A stretch of 64,000 bases of DNA. It comes from CAZJLN01 sp964540765. GTDB taxonomy: Bacteria; Chloroflexota; Anaerolineae; Anaerolineales; Anaerolineaceae. The position numbers and the translations under genes are program-made. Shown here in pieces: positions 33,912 through 43,211 of the stretch. Where the stretch lies: contig CAZINW010000005.1 in the NCBI GenBank assembly GCA_964540765.1, positions 25,699-89,698 on the forward strand, read 5' to 3'. The notes under the pieces were generated by a model. It made no database searches. It saw only the letters and a list, made by a program, of their open reading frames with translations, and was not told where the DNA came from. Numbering within the stretch: the first letter of the stretch is position 1; every line of letters begins with the position of its first letter.

Positions 33912-34955
33912 ATGGAAAAAATGAAGGCACTTGTAATGAAAGGGGTTGGCAAGCTTGTCATGGAAGACAGACCTGTTCCGCATGTGAAAGACCCGGATGA
34001 TGTGGTGCTTAAGATCAAAGCGGTCGGCATCTGCGGCAGCGATGTCAAGATCGTGGAGGGCAAGCACCATTTTAAACCAGACACCATCCTGGGTCACGAG
34101 TTCTGTGGTGAGATTGTTGAAGTTGGCTCGCATGTGCATCACATGAGGGTGGGTGACAGAGTGGCGGTGGATAATAACATCCGCTGCGGCTTCTGCGAAT
34201 TCTGCCGCATGGGACTGACCAGCCAGTGCGTGGATATCAAGACCAGCGCACTGGGTGTGATGCGCGATGGCGGTTATGCTGAATATGTATTGGTGCCGGA
34301 AAAGCAGTGTTTTGTACTGCCGGATGAGATCGATGACATCCTCGGCACGCAGGTGGAAACGCTTGCCACGGTCGTGAATGGCATGAACACGCTGCAGATG
34401 TTGCCCTATGATTATGTGCTCGTGATCGGCTTTGGCCCGATTGGCTACCTCTTCTCGCAATTCTCCAAGAACATCGCCGCCAAGGTGGCTGTGAGTGAAA
34501 TTGATCCTTTCCGCCGCGACCTCGCCAGGCAGTGCGGTCTGACCGCCTGGGATCCCAATGCAGTGGACATTCCCAGCATGATCACGGATTTCACTTATGG
34601 GAAAAAAGCAGATATCGTGATCGAAGCCACCGGCAATGGCCTGGAGCAGGCTTTGCAATGCGTCACTCCAGGTGGCAAGGTCCTTCCGTTCGGCATGGAT
34701 TCAAGCATCACCGCCAGTGTGATCCCCAACGACATCACCCGCTGGGCGATCAAGATCCTTGGGCTTTACCTGGGTCAGAACACCATGGTGCCCGCCATCA
34801 GGCTCTACCGCGAAAACTGTCTGGACATGAGCCACTTCTTCACCAAGGTGATCCCCTTGGAAGAGGGCGTGAGTGCATTCAAAGACCTCGGGCTGATCAT
34901 TGAGACCCTCGATCACTGTCCCAAGAATGCCATGAAGATCGTGATGAAGCCATAA
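33912..34955 (+). CDS. Zinc-dependent medium-chain dehydrogenase (sorbitol/threonine dehydrogenase-like)
   Basis: 347 residues; GGAGA lies eight bases before ATG 33912. The catalytic zinc site is in CGSDVK and GHEFCGEIVEVG; the structural zinc is held by four Cys in CGFCEFCRMGLTSQC; the NAD-binding turn is GFGPIGYL. The protein belongs to the polyol dehydrogenase branch (sorbitol, threonine, galactitol, L-gulonate 5-dehydrogenase). Near the N-terminus it carries an unusual KMKALVMKGVGK start typical of these. It follows the broken epimerase gene and starts the intact set of inositol-type genes; a role in reducing a keto-acid such as tagaturonate to altronate or galactonate is possible but unproven. 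Confidence 0.88.
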   Translation: MEKMKALVMKGVGKLVMEDRPVPHVKDPDDVVLKIKAVGICGSDVKIVEGKHHFKPDTILGHEFCGEIVEVGSHVHHMRVGDRVAVDNNIRCGFCEFCRMGLTSQCVDIKTSALGVMRDGGYAEYVLVPEKQCFVLPDEIDDILGTQVETLATVVNGMNTLQMLPYDYVLVIGFGPIGYLFSQFSKNIAAKVAVSEIDPFRRDLARQCGLTAWDPNAVDIPSMITDFTYGKKADIVIEATGNGLEQALQCVTPGGKVLPFGMDSSITASVIPNDITRWAIKILGLYLGQNTMVPAIRLYRENCLDMSHFFTKVIPLEEGVSAFKDLGLIIETLDHCPKNAMKIVMKP

Positions 34956-35009
34956 CATGAGTGGCTGTTTCACGGCGTCTTTTGCAGGCGTTGTGAGGAA
35001 ATGAGGCAT

Positions 35010-36023
35010 ATGGAAAGAAAAGTGAACATTGCAGTCATTGGAACAGGTCGCATGGGCAGCGTGCATGTTGCCAACCTGGCACACCAGGTCCCCGAAGCGA
35101 ACCTCTCTGCCATTTGTGATATCCGCCTGGAAGTGGCGCAGCAGGTTGGGCAGGCAAACAGCATCAGCCGCGTGGTCAGGGATTACCGCGAACTGCTTGA
35201 CGATAAAGCCATCGAGGCGGTCATGATCATCACCAGCACCAACACGCATGCCGATATCATCAAGGATGCGGCTGAGGCTGGCAAGCACATCTTCTGCGAA
35301 AAGCCCCTGACGCTTGACATCGCCCGCATCCACAAAGCTTTGGCAGTGGTGGAAAAGACTGGCGTCAAACTTCAGGTAGGCTTCAACCGCCGCTTTGACA
35401 AGAGCTTTCAGCGTGTGCGCCAGATTGTTAAGTCCGGTGAGTTGGGCAGACCCTGCCTGTTAAAGATCACCAATTATGACCCGGAACTTCCGTCCATGGA
35501 ATTCCTGCGGGTTTCCGGCGGCATGTTCCTGGATATGAGCATCCACGATTTTGACATGGCGCGCTTCCAGATTGGTGAAGTGGAGGAGGTCTATGCCACT
35601 GGCAGTGTCCTCATCGACCCTGAGCTTGAGACCTTTGGTGACGTGGACACCGCAGCGGTAACTTTAAAATTCACTGACGGCACTGTAGGTTTAATTGCCA
35701 ACAGCCGGCAGGCAGCCTATGGCTATGACCAGCGTCTTGAAGTGCACTGTCTTCACGGGGCAGCCATGGCAGATAATGAAACAGAGGATACTGTCGTTAA
35801 AGGTAATGTTCAGGGATTGCACCACTCGAGGATCCCAAATTTCTTCATGCAGCGTTTTGCCCCCTGCTATGTTGAAGAGGTGCGCCAATTCATCACCTGT
35901 GTACGTGATGACAAACCTACCCCGATCAACGGCAATGATGGTTTGAAAGCAGTCTTGATCGGTCATGCCGCCTGGCGTTCCGTGCATGAGCATCGCCCCG
36001 TCAAACTGAGTGAGTTTGATTGA
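35010..36023 (+). CDS. iolG: Gfo/Idh/MocA dehydrogenase, inositol 2-dehydrogenase-like
   Basis: 337 residues from ATG 35010 (an in-frame ATG nine bases upstream is too close to the GAGGA). N-terminal NAD fold with VIGTGRMGSVHVANL, then TNTHAD and CEKPLTLD, in which the Lys is catalytic. The C-terminal half has GGMFLDMSIHDFDMARF, carrying the His and Asp of the inositol dehydrogenase active site. Length and motifs match inositol 2-dehydrogenase (IolG), which oxidises myo-inositol to 2-keto-inositol. Together with the next three genes it reproduces the Thermotoga-type inositol route. Confidence 0.85.
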   Translation: MERKVNIAVIGTGRMGSVHVANLAHQVPEANLSAICDIRLEVAQQVGQANSISRVVRDYRELLDDKAIEAVMIITSTNTHADIIKDAAEAGKHIFCEKPLTLDIARIHKALAVVEKTGVKLQVGFNRRFDKSFQRVRQIVKSGELGRPCLLKITNYDPELPSMEFLRVSGGMFLDMSIHDFDMARFQIGEVEEVYATGSVLIDPELETFGDVDTAAVTLKFTDGTVGLIANSRQAAYGYDQRLEVHCLHGAAMADNETEDTVVKGNVQGLHHSRIPNFFMQRFAPCYVEEVRQFITCVRDDKPTPINGNDGLKAVLIGHAAWRSVHEHRPVKLSEFD

Positions 36024-36096
36024 AAGATAATTCTGGTTGGAACATGACTATGGTCTGTTTCTGACCTTTGGATAAATATAAACAAGGAGTGAAATT

Positions 36097-37221
36097 ATGA
36101 GTGAAAAGAAATTACCGCAGGGTTTGCTTCCTACCAGCGAGCCGGACCTTTTCTTTGAGGATAATGCGGTCGGACGCATGAAAAAGTCCGTCTGGGAAGC
36201 CAGCGATGCTGAAATTGATAACATCCTGAAGGATTACGGTATCCCCTCGCCGGTTGAATGGGGCAAACCCGGTTCGTACATCCAGACAACCACGCGCTGG
36301 CAGGTGGAAGCCAATCGCAAGAAAAATGATCTTGTCTTCATCCCGGTGGGCTGCACCGAGCTGCATGGGCAGCACCTGCCCAGCGCTGCTGATACGCTCT
36401 ATGTGAGCGCCATTTGTGAAGGCGTACGCCGTTTCACTGCCAGGCGCGGGGCACCGGTCAACCTGGCGCTGCCCCCGTTGAACTACGGCGGGCACCCCTA
36501 CCATCACCTGGGCATGCCGGGTACGGTCATCGTCAGGGAGCACGTCGTGCGCGAGATGATGATCGATGTCATGCTCGGCTTGTGGAATGATGGCTTCCAC
36601 AAACAATTGATCGTCAACAACCATGGTCAATTATGGATGCTCGAGTCTGCCGTGCAGGAATTCCAGAAACGCTATCAACTACCGGGCATCTTCCGTGTGA
36701 TTGACTGGCACCGCGGTGTACGTGAATTTTTCCGCACGGATGACCGCGGCGGCAGCATGAGCACCAATTTTGTACATGCTGACGAGTCGGAGACCTCGCT
36801 GAGCCTTTTGCTCCACCCGGAAATGGTGGACATGGCTTATGCCGTGGATACAGAGGGCAAAAATTACCTAGCTGATGGGCATTTTGACAAATCCGTGGAT
36901 CCCTTCGGCAGACCCAGCCGCTGGTCTGAGGGTGAGGGGCATTTTGCCATCGAAATCGCCGCCACTCCCGAAGGTGTGGTTGGCAAGGCAAAGTCGGGCA
37001 GCGCCCAGAAGGCAAAGCGCCCCATGGCAGCCATTCTCAAATATCTGACGCTCTGGCATGATGACGTGTTGGAAGCCTTCCCGGCTGGCAGCGTGCCCCC
37101 GGTGGAAGAAGTCACCCTGCGCACTGAAAAAGAGATGGAACCATACTTGCGCGAACCCCTCAGCAAGGGCTGGAAGTCGGTCTATGGCATCCCGCGCATC
37201 GGTCAGGGAACCGAAGTTTAA
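36097..37221 (+). CDS. iolN: Creatininase-family hydrolase, 3-dehydro-scyllo-inosose hydrolase-like
   Basis: 374 residues; AAGGAG upstream of ATG 36097. The creatininase metal site is visible: GCTELHGQHLPSAADT (Glu, His, Asp), GGHPYHH, VNNHGQ and HADESETS (second Glu). It is longer than creatininase (about 260) because of about 70 extra residues in front. In Thermotoga maritima, TM0413 (IolN) of this family opens the diketo-inositol ring to 5-keto-L-gluconate. The neighbours here are the enzymes before and after it in that route, which makes the specific call likely. Confidence 0.78.
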   Translation: MSEKKLPQGLLPTSEPDLFFEDNAVGRMKKSVWEASDAEIDNILKDYGIPSPVEWGKPGSYIQTTTRWQVEANRKKNDLVFIPVGCTELHGQHLPSAADTLYVSAICEGVRRFTARRGAPVNLALPPLNYGGHPYHHLGMPGTVIVREHVVREMMIDVMLGLWNDGFHKQLIVNNHGQLWMLESAVQEFQKRYQLPGIFRVIDWHRGVREFFRTDDRGGSMSTNFVHADESETSLSLLLHPEMVDMAYAVDTEGKNYLADGHFDKSVDPFGRPSRWSEGEGHFAIEIAATPEGVVGKAKSGSAQKAKRPMAAILKYLTLWHDDVLEAFPAGSVPPVEEVTLRTEKEMEPYLREPLSKGWKSVYGIPRIGQGTEV

Positions 37222-37254
37222 TTGAATCATCTTATTAATGGAAGGAGACAACCT

Positions 37255-38454
37255 ATGAAAGGTAAAATGGAAGGTGTGACCCTAGTTGCGGATTGGGATC
37301 CCAAGCCAGGTTTCAAACTCGGCACCAAGGATATCGAAGGACGCCAGACCTATCTTGGCAGTCTGGTGTGGCGCAACCCTCGGCTGGAAATCCGCGAATA
37401 TGACATCCCCACACCTGGTGAGGATGAGGTTTTGATCGAAGTTAAAGCCTGCGGCATCTGTGGCTCTGACGTGCACATGGCACAGGCTGAGGCAGATGGC
37501 TACATCTTTTACCCCGGTCTGACCGGTTTCCCCAGCATCCTTGGGCATGAATTGTCGGGCGTGGTGGTCGAAGCTGGCAGGAAGGCGCTGAATAAGAACA
37601 CCAACAAACCCTTTAAGGGCGGTGAAGCCGTTACCACCGAGGAAATGCTGTGGTGTGGCTCCTGCAAACCCTGTGCGGATGGCTGGCCCAATCATTGCGA
37701 GCGTCTGGACGAGATTGGCTTTAACGTCAATGGCGCATTCACCAAGTACCTGGTCGTGCCGGCGCGCACCATCTGGAGCCTAGATCCCCTTAAGAAAAAT
37801 TACAAGGGTGATAAGCTCTTTGTGGCCGGCAGCTTGGTTGAGCCGACTTGTGTGGCCTACAATGCCGTGATCGAACGCGGCGGGGGCATCCGCCCCGGTG
37901 ACCGCGTGGTAGTGTTGGGGGGCGGGCCGGTCGGACTGGCTGCCTGCGCCATCCTCAAACGCGCCGGTGCTTCAAAAGTCATTATTTCGGAGACCCAGGA
38001 AGACCGTGCCAAAATGGCGCTCAAATTGGGCGCTGACCATCACGTCAACCCGCTCGAGCAGGATTTTGCTGAGACAGTCCTCGAGATCACCAATGGCATG
38101 GGCGCCGACCTCTTCATGGAAGCCACCGGGCTGCCGCAAGTGGTCTACCCTGGCATCGAAAAGGTCATCTGGGAGGGCAGAACGCTTAACAGCCGCATCA
38201 TCGTCACCGCCCGCGCGGAAGCGAAAATGCCTGTGGCAGGCGAAGTGCTCCAGGTGCGGCGCGCCAGCATCATCGGCGCACAGGGGCATTCCGGGCACGG
38301 CACCTTCCCGCGTGTGATTGAGTGCATGGCGGACGGCATGGACATGACCCTGATGAGCACAAAGAAGATCAGCCTGCATGAGCTGCCAGAGAATATCATT
38401 AAACTGCAGAAAGACCGCTCTGAATGCAAGGTCACCTACCTGGCGAGTAAATAA
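37255..38454 (+). CDS. iolM: Zinc-dependent dehydrogenase, scyllo-inosose 3-dehydrogenase-like
   Basis: 399 residues from ATG 37255 (GGAAGGAGA upstream). Medium-chain dehydrogenase with CGICGSDVHMAQ, a long insert GYIFYPGLTGFP before GHELSGVVVEAG, four structural Cys (EEMLWCGSCKPC, HCERL), and VLGGGPVGLAA for NAD. The segments GLTGFP, AEEMLWCG-like, GSLVEPT and GAQGHSGHGTFPRVI match what I recall of T. maritima TM0412 (IolM), which oxidises 2-keto-inositol a second time. Family assignment is certain and substrate assignment is likely because of context. Confidence 0.85.
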   Translation: MKGKMEGVTLVADWDPKPGFKLGTKDIEGRQTYLGSLVWRNPRLEIREYDIPTPGEDEVLIEVKACGICGSDVHMAQAEADGYIFYPGLTGFPSILGHELSGVVVEAGRKALNKNTNKPFKGGEAVTTEEMLWCGSCKPCADGWPNHCERLDEIGFNVNGAFTKYLVVPARTIWSLDPLKKNYKGDKLFVAGSLVEPTCVAYNAVIERGGGIRPGDRVVVLGGGPVGLAACAILKRAGASKVIISETQEDRAKMALKLGADHHVNPLEQDFAETVLEITNGMGADLFMEATGLPQVVYPGIEKVIWEGRTLNSRIIVTARAEAKMPVAGEVLQVRRASIIGAQGHSGHGTFPRVIECMADGMDMTLMSTKKISLHELPENIIKLQKDRSECKVTYLASK

Positions 38455-38485
38455 CAGATCTGCCAGCTGGAATAGGAAAATAGGT

Positions 38486-39325
38486 ATGAGACTTTCACTG
38501 GTACTGACCACGCAGCAGACCCAATTCCAGGCCGCTACTCTCTCAGGCGACTTGCGTGCCAACCTTACTGCCTTGAAGTCCATGGGCTACCAGGGCGTGG
38601 AACTCGCCATCCGCGATCCATTTCTGATCGATGAGGATGTATTGTCCACACTGATGGACGAATTTGGTCTGCAGGTGCCAGCCATAGGAACTGGGCAGGC
38701 ATGGGGCGAAGAGGGACTCTCCTTTACCGACCTGGACCCCGAAACCAGACATGCTGCCATTGGACGGGTGATCAGCCATATCATGCTGGCAGCCCACTTC
38801 AAGGCAGTCGTCATCATCGGCTTGATCAGGGGCGTGCTCAAGGCGGGCGTCTCGCATGCCCAGGCGATGGACTGGCTGACACAGGCACTGCAGGAATGCA
38901 GCCAGGTGGCTGAGCACGAGGGCGTGCGCCTGGCGCTTGAACCGATCAACCGCTATGAAACGTCATTGATCAATAATGTGGATGATGGCATGCGCCTGGT
39001 GGATACAATCGCCAGCCCCAATTTTGGTCTCCTGCTGGATACCTTTCACATGAATATTGAGGAGCCAGACATGGAGACAAGCATCCGCACCTGCGGCGAG
39101 CAAATTTTCCATTTCCACGTGGCGGATTCAAACCGCTGGTATCCTGGCGCAGGACATCTCAAATTTGCAAGCATTCTGAATACCCTCTCCAGTCAGGGTT
39201 ATGAAGGTTTTGTCTCCGGGGAATTCCTGCCCAAACCGGATGCGATGACAGCCGCCGGCAGGAATATTGCGTACCTCCAGCCCTTGATCGAAAAAATAAC
39301 ACTGGATCGAGGAAAAGTCCGTTGA
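38486..39325 (+). CDS. iolO: TIM-barrel epimerase, 5-keto-L-gluconate epimerase-like
   Basis: 279 residues from ATG 38486 (TAGGAAAATAGGT before it). Xylose-isomerase-like barrel: GVELAIRDP, AIGTGQAW, VVIIGLIRG, LALEPINRYET (metal Glu), LLLDTFHMNIEE (Asp, His), FHFHVADSNRWYPGAGH (His). These segments agree with T. maritima TM0416 (IolO), which turns 5-keto-L-gluconate into D-tagaturonate, as far as I recall its sequence. It closes the set IolG-IolN-IolM-IolO. The next step in Thermotoga would use UxaE, which is broken here (33512). Confidence 0.82.
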   Translation: MRLSLVLTTQQTQFQAATLSGDLRANLTALKSMGYQGVELAIRDPFLIDEDVLSTLMDEFGLQVPAIGTGQAWGEEGLSFTDLDPETRHAAIGRVISHIMLAAHFKAVVIIGLIRGVLKAGVSHAQAMDWLTQALQECSQVAEHEGVRLALEPINRYETSLINNVDDGMRLVDTIASPNFGLLLDTFHMNIEEPDMETSIRTCGEQIFHFHVADSNRWYPGAGHLKFASILNTLSSQGYEGFVSGEFLPKPDAMTAAGRNIAYLQPLIEKITLDRGKVR

Positions 39326-39388
39326 ACTCAATCATCCCCTTCGAATGTCTGGCTTTACGACAGAATAACAGATGGAGTTGTGCGCAGC

Positions 39389-41035
39389 ATGCATGAAATT
39401 GGTTCCAAAACAGCGCCCGACGCAGAGTACGACCAGGTCAAACGGGTGGATGGTTTTGCCAAAATCCAATCCGAATACACGGTCTACCTGACGGACGAAT
39501 CGAAGCTTGTCTCCCAATCCGTTGAGCATCTCTTTATTCCCAAGAACGAAGCCGAACTGGCATCTGTGATGTGTGAGATGGGCAAGAAACACATCCCCAT
39601 CACGGTGGCAGGAGCCAGGACTGGACTGGTGGGCGGCAGCGTTCCGGCGTTGGGGGCGGTGATATCGTTGGAGCATCTGGACCAGATTGATTCGGTCAGC
39701 TATGATCCGGCAGCAGGGGAATGGCGGGTGCGGGCGCAGGCCTGCGTCAGCCTCAAAGCACTTGACACCATGCTCAAAAGCAAACGCTTCCCTTCATTGG
39801 AAAAAAGCCCGAATGCATCCGTGAGAGCTGAGCATGAATGCTTCAAAGCCGATCCTCACGCTTACTTTTATCCACCCGACCCGACCGAAATGAGTGCATC
39901 CCTGGGCGGCTCGGTGGTGACCAATGCCTCCGGCGCACGCACCTTCCGCTATGGACCGACGCGTGCCTGGGTGAGAGGCATACGCGTTTTCCTGGCGGAT
40001 GGGGAATATCTCGATATTCCTCGTGGAAAATATTTTGCATCATCTGCGGGTCAGTTCATCATCACCAACTCCACAGGGCAGGCACGCACCATCAACATCC
40101 CTGATTACATCCTGCCGAAGACGAAGTGTGCCGCCGGCTTTTACACCGCTCCCAAAATGGACCTGATCGATCTGTTCATCGGGTCAGAAGGTGTACTGGG
40201 CATCGTCACCTGCGTGGATGTGGCGCTGCTCAAACATGAGCCGAAGGTATCGATTGTGCAGTTCCTGGATGCAGATGCGCAGGCGATCCGGCTTACCCAG
40301 GCGCTGCGCTCGGACGCGCGCGTGCAGCTCGATTTCCTTGAGTTTTATTCCGGCAATGCCCTCAACCTGCTGCGTTCCGTCCAGGCAGAATCCCCCTCCA
40401 CTGTAGGGATGCCCTTCATCCCGTCTGGTGCCAGGTCCGCCCTGTTCTTTGAGCTGGGTTACGACCCGCATGCTGACACCTCCCAGCTTCAAATTCTAAT
40501 GGAGATCATCACCAATTTAGGAGCGGATCCAGCCGCATCCTGGGTGGCGCACGAACCACGCGAGTTGGAGCGCTTCAAAGTTTTCCGCCACCTACTGCCT
40601 GAAACGATCAACAGCATCATTGCGGAGCGAAAGAAAGCATTCCCGGGGCTGCACAAGTTGGGTACCGACCTGGCTGTGACGGATGAGCATCTGCCTGCCA
40701 TCTGGGAACTTTACCAAACTCACTGTGACGCACTTGGGTTGGAGTGGGTTGCGTTCGGGCATATTGGTAACAACCACATCCATGTCAACATTCTGCCGCG
40801 GGATATGGGTGAATTGCACAAAGGTCTTGAGTTGTATGAGCTCTTTGCCCAAAAAGCGGTGGAATGGGGTGGGGCGGTCTCCGCTGAGCATGGCATCGGC
40901 AAGATCAAGCAGAAATTCCTGGGCATCATGTTCACCTCCGACCAGGTTGAGCAAATGCAGCGCATCAAAGCTGTCCTTGATCCCGCCAATCTGCTCAATC
41001 CTGGCGACCTGTTTCCCTTGGAGGTGAGCGCATGA
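39389..41035 (+). CDS. FAD-linked 2-hydroxyacid dehydrogenase (GlcD/LctD type)
   Basis: 548 residues from ATG 39389 (a GTG at 39380 is possible). FAD_binding_4 domain with PITVAGARTGLVGGS and FIGSEGVLGIVT, then the FAD-oxidase C domain with GHIGNNHIHVN and SAEHGIGK, the metal/substrate site of the D-lactate/glycolate dehydrogenases. It overlaps the etfB gene by four bases (ATGA). In Acetobacterium woodii a similar enzyme (LctD) with EtfBA couples lactate oxidation to NAD reduction by flavin-based confurcation. The substrate here may be lactate or a 2-hydroxy sugar acid from the pathway. Confidence 0.88.
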   Translation: MHEIGSKTAPDAEYDQVKRVDGFAKIQSEYTVYLTDESKLVSQSVEHLFIPKNEAELASVMCEMGKKHIPITVAGARTGLVGGSVPALGAVISLEHLDQIDSVSYDPAAGEWRVRAQACVSLKALDTMLKSKRFPSLEKSPNASVRAEHECFKADPHAYFYPPDPTEMSASLGGSVVTNASGARTFRYGPTRAWVRGIRVFLADGEYLDIPRGKYFASSAGQFIITNSTGQARTINIPDYILPKTKCAAGFYTAPKMDLIDLFIGSEGVLGIVTCVDVALLKHEPKVSIVQFLDADAQAIRLTQALRSDARVQLDFLEFYSGNALNLLRSVQAESPSTVGMPFIPSGARSALFFELGYDPHADTSQLQILMEIITNLGADPAASWVAHEPRELERFKVFRHLLPETINSIIAERKKAFPGLHKLGTDLAVTDEHLPAIWELYQTHCDALGLEWVAFGHIGNNHIHVNILPRDMGELHKGLELYELFAQKAVEWGGAVSAEHGIGKIKQKFLGIMFTSDQVEQMQRIKAVLDPANLLNPGDLFPLEVSA

Positions 41036-41862
41036 TCAAGATCGTGGTGTGCGTCAAGCAGGTGCCTGAGGTCACGGACGTCCAAGTGGATCCGCAGAGT
41101 GGCACTCTCATCCGAGAAGGTGTGCAGTCCATCCTCAACCCCTTCTGTGAGTATGCCCTTGATCAGGCTGCCCGCATGGCGCAGAAGCACAGCGGGGTGG
41201 AAGTCATCGCCATCACCATGGGGCCGCCCCAGGCAGACGCTGCCCTCTTGCGCTGCTTGGAACTGGGTGCGGACAGGGGCATCCTGGTGACAGACCACAA
41301 ATTTGCCGGCGCAGATACTTGGGCGACCGCCTACACGCTGGCTGAAGTCATCCGTTGCGTTGTTCCCGATTTTAACTTGATCCTGACCGGCAAACAGGCC
41401 ATTGATGGAGATACGGCGCAGGTTGGTCCTGAACTGGCTGAAATCCTGGGTCTGCCGCAAATTACCTATGGCATGCAGGTCAGTCTGGGTGAGTCGGGGC
41501 GGCATGTGCGCGTGAAACGCGAAGTGGAAAAGGGATACGAAGTGATTGAAGCGGCTTTACCCGCCTTGGTCACTGTCAGCAAGGGAGAGATGATGCGGCG
41601 TGCACCTTCCCTGAAAGATGTGATCGCTGCGCGCAGCAAACCCATTGAGACGGTCAGGGCGGATGACCTACAGTTGCCGGAGGACACCCTGGGTTTGAAG
41701 GGTTCCTATACCCAGGTGGTCAAAGTTTTCCCGCCACCGGTAAAAGGTACCAGCCGCATCATTCAAAATCTGGAACCAGCCGATGCTGCCAGGGAGATCT
41801 TTAATTACCTCAAGGAGAAACATTTCCTTGACCACCTGCAACCCAATAGGGGTGATAGTTAA
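41032..41862 (+). CDS. etfB: Electron transfer flavoprotein, beta subunit
   Basis: 276 residues; GGAGGTG precedes ATG 41032, which lies inside the end of the dehydrogenase gene. Typical EtfB start (IKIVVCVKQVPEVTDVQVDP), then NPFCEYALDQA, GKQAIDGDTAQVGPELAE (AMP/FAD-contact loop) and the C-terminal lysine/proline block. The motif DGDTAQVGP is that of EtfB proteins able to hold a second FAD for electron bifurcation. Forms the heterodimer with the next gene. Confidence 0.93.
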   Translation: MIKIVVCVKQVPEVTDVQVDPQSGTLIREGVQSILNPFCEYALDQAARMAQKHSGVEVIAITMGPPQADAALLRCLELGADRGILVTDHKFAGADTWATAYTLAEVIRCVVPDFNLILTGKQAIDGDTAQVGPELAEILGLPQITYGMQVSLGESGRHVRVKREVEKGYEVIEAALPALVTVSKGEMMRRAPSLKDVIAARSKPIETVRADDLQLPEDTLGLKGSYTQVVKVFPPPVKGTSRIIQNLEPADAAREIFNYLKEKHFLDHLQPNRGDS

Positions 41863-41864
41863 CC

Positions 41865-43073
41865 ATGCTGATCATTGACCATGAGCGCTGTACCGCCTGT
41901 AAAATCTGCATCAAGAACTGCCCTTTTGGCGCACTTTCGCTTGAGAACGGCAACCTGGAAGTCAATGAATCCTGCACCTTGTGTGGCGCGTGCATCAATG
42001 TCTGTCCGCATGATGCGCTCAGCATCAAACGCAGGCAGGCATCCCCCGAAGAGCTGGCACGCTACCGGCATGTTTTTGTCTGGGTGGAGTTAGAGGAGGA
42101 TGGGCAGAACAGCAGACCGCGCAAAGTGGCGCTCGAACTGCTGGGAAAAGGGCGGTTGCTGGCGGATGAATTGGCGCAGGAACTGGTGGCAGTGGTAATC
42201 GGCGCCGGCAGTACCTTTGATTCCGCTGAATTGGGGGGGTATGGTGCAGACCGGGTCATCGTCTGCAGGCATGACCTGCTGAATGCATATTCAACTGATG
42301 GGTTCACCCAGGTGATGAGTGCCATAATTGCCTCAAAAATGCCATCCATTGTGTTATACGGCGCCACCCCACATGGGCGCGACCTGGCGCCACGGGTGGC
42401 AGCGCGCCTGAAGTTGGGTTTGACGGCTGACTGCACAGGGTTGGCCATCGATGTAGAAGGTCAACTTATTCAGACGCGCCCTGCCTTTGGCGGCAACATC
42501 ATGGCATCCATCATCACGCCCTACACCCGCCCACAGACCGCCACCGTAAGGCCGAATGTCTTTCCTGTTCCAGAAAGGGATACATCGCGCAGGGTTGCGG
42601 TTGAAGAATTCCCGGTCAGCATGAGCCGCGCAGCCATTCGCACCAGGGTGATCGAGAAGAATTACCTGGAGGAATCTGGAAAACCTGGCATTGCGGATGC
42701 CAGGGTGATCGTCTCGGGGGGCAGAGGCTGCCAGAAAGCCGCCAACATGGAGATGCTCAATCACTTGGCGGACCAACTGGGTGGGGTTTTGGCGGGATCA
42801 CGTGCCATCGTGGAGCAGGGTTGGATCCCGCATACACTCCAGGTGGGTCAATCCGGCACGACCGTCGGCCCGGAACTGTACCTGGCAGCAGGCATCAGCG
42901 GTGCCATTCAACACCTGGTCGGGATGAGCTCTTCCAAGTGCGTTATTGCCATCAACAAGGACCCGGATGCCCCCATCCTGAAAATCGCTGATCTGGCGGT
43001 TGTCGGGAATGCGCTGGAAATTTTGCCGATTTTGAGTCAGTTAATGGCAGAGTATGAACTGGGCGTTAAGTAA
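41865..43073 (+). CDS. etfA: Electron transfer flavoprotein, alpha subunit with N-terminal ferredoxin domain
   Basis: 402 residues. The first 60 hold two [4Fe-4S] clusters: Cys 9, 12, 15, 19 and Cys 37, 40, 43, 47. Then follows a normal EtfA, with the FAD-binding C-terminal part GRGCQKAANM, VEQGWIPHTLQVGQSGTTVGPELY and GMSSSKCVIAINKDPDAP. EtfA with a ferredoxin head is typical of bifurcating systems (LctC, CarE of A. woodii), where ferredoxin delivers electrons. Together with 39389 and 41032 this is a three-gene hydroxyacid dehydrogenase/Etf unit. Confidence 0.93.
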   Translation: MLIIDHERCTACKICIKNCPFGALSLENGNLEVNESCTLCGACINVCPHDALSIKRRQASPEELARYRHVFVWVELEEDGQNSRPRKVALELLGKGRLLADELAQELVAVVIGAGSTFDSAELGGYGADRVIVCRHDLLNAYSTDGFTQVMSAIIASKMPSIVLYGATPHGRDLAPRVAARLKLGLTADCTGLAIDVEGQLIQTRPAFGGNIMASIITPYTRPQTATVRPNVFPVPERDTSRRVAVEEFPVSMSRAAIRTRVIEKNYLEESGKPGIADARVIVSGGRGCQKAANMEMLNHLADQLGGVLAGSRAIVEQGWIPHTLQVGQSGTTVGPELYLAAGISGAIQHLVGMSSSKCVIAINKDPDAPILKIADLAVVGNALEILPILSQLMAEYELGVK

Positions 43074-43105
43074 ATAAGAAATCAAAATTTTCACGTGATA
43101 AATAT

Positions 43106-43211
43106 TCGGCTAAAATATAGGAACAGTGAGTATTAGCCGATTTATTGGAACTTTAAATTTGACACCGAATAATTTATCGGCTAAAATATAAGAAATTTGT
43201 AGAATAGCCGA
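43106..43211. repeat. Two copies of an inverted-repeat element before the AAA gene
   Basis: Copy 1: TCGGCTAA (43106-43113), 19 bases, TTAGCCGA (43133-43140), perfect. Copy 2: TCGGCTAA (43177-43184), 19 bases, ATAGCCGA (43204-43211), one mismatch. Both left arms continue as AATATA(G/A)GAA. The copies start 71 bases apart and end 12 bases before ATG 43224. TAAAATATA could serve as a -10 box. They look like paired operators or promoters of the AAA gene. Confidence 0.65.

Noticed and set aside
33897..34658. 253-residue minus-strand frame
   Set aside because: Antisense to the zinc dehydrogenase gene, which has clear catalytic motifs.
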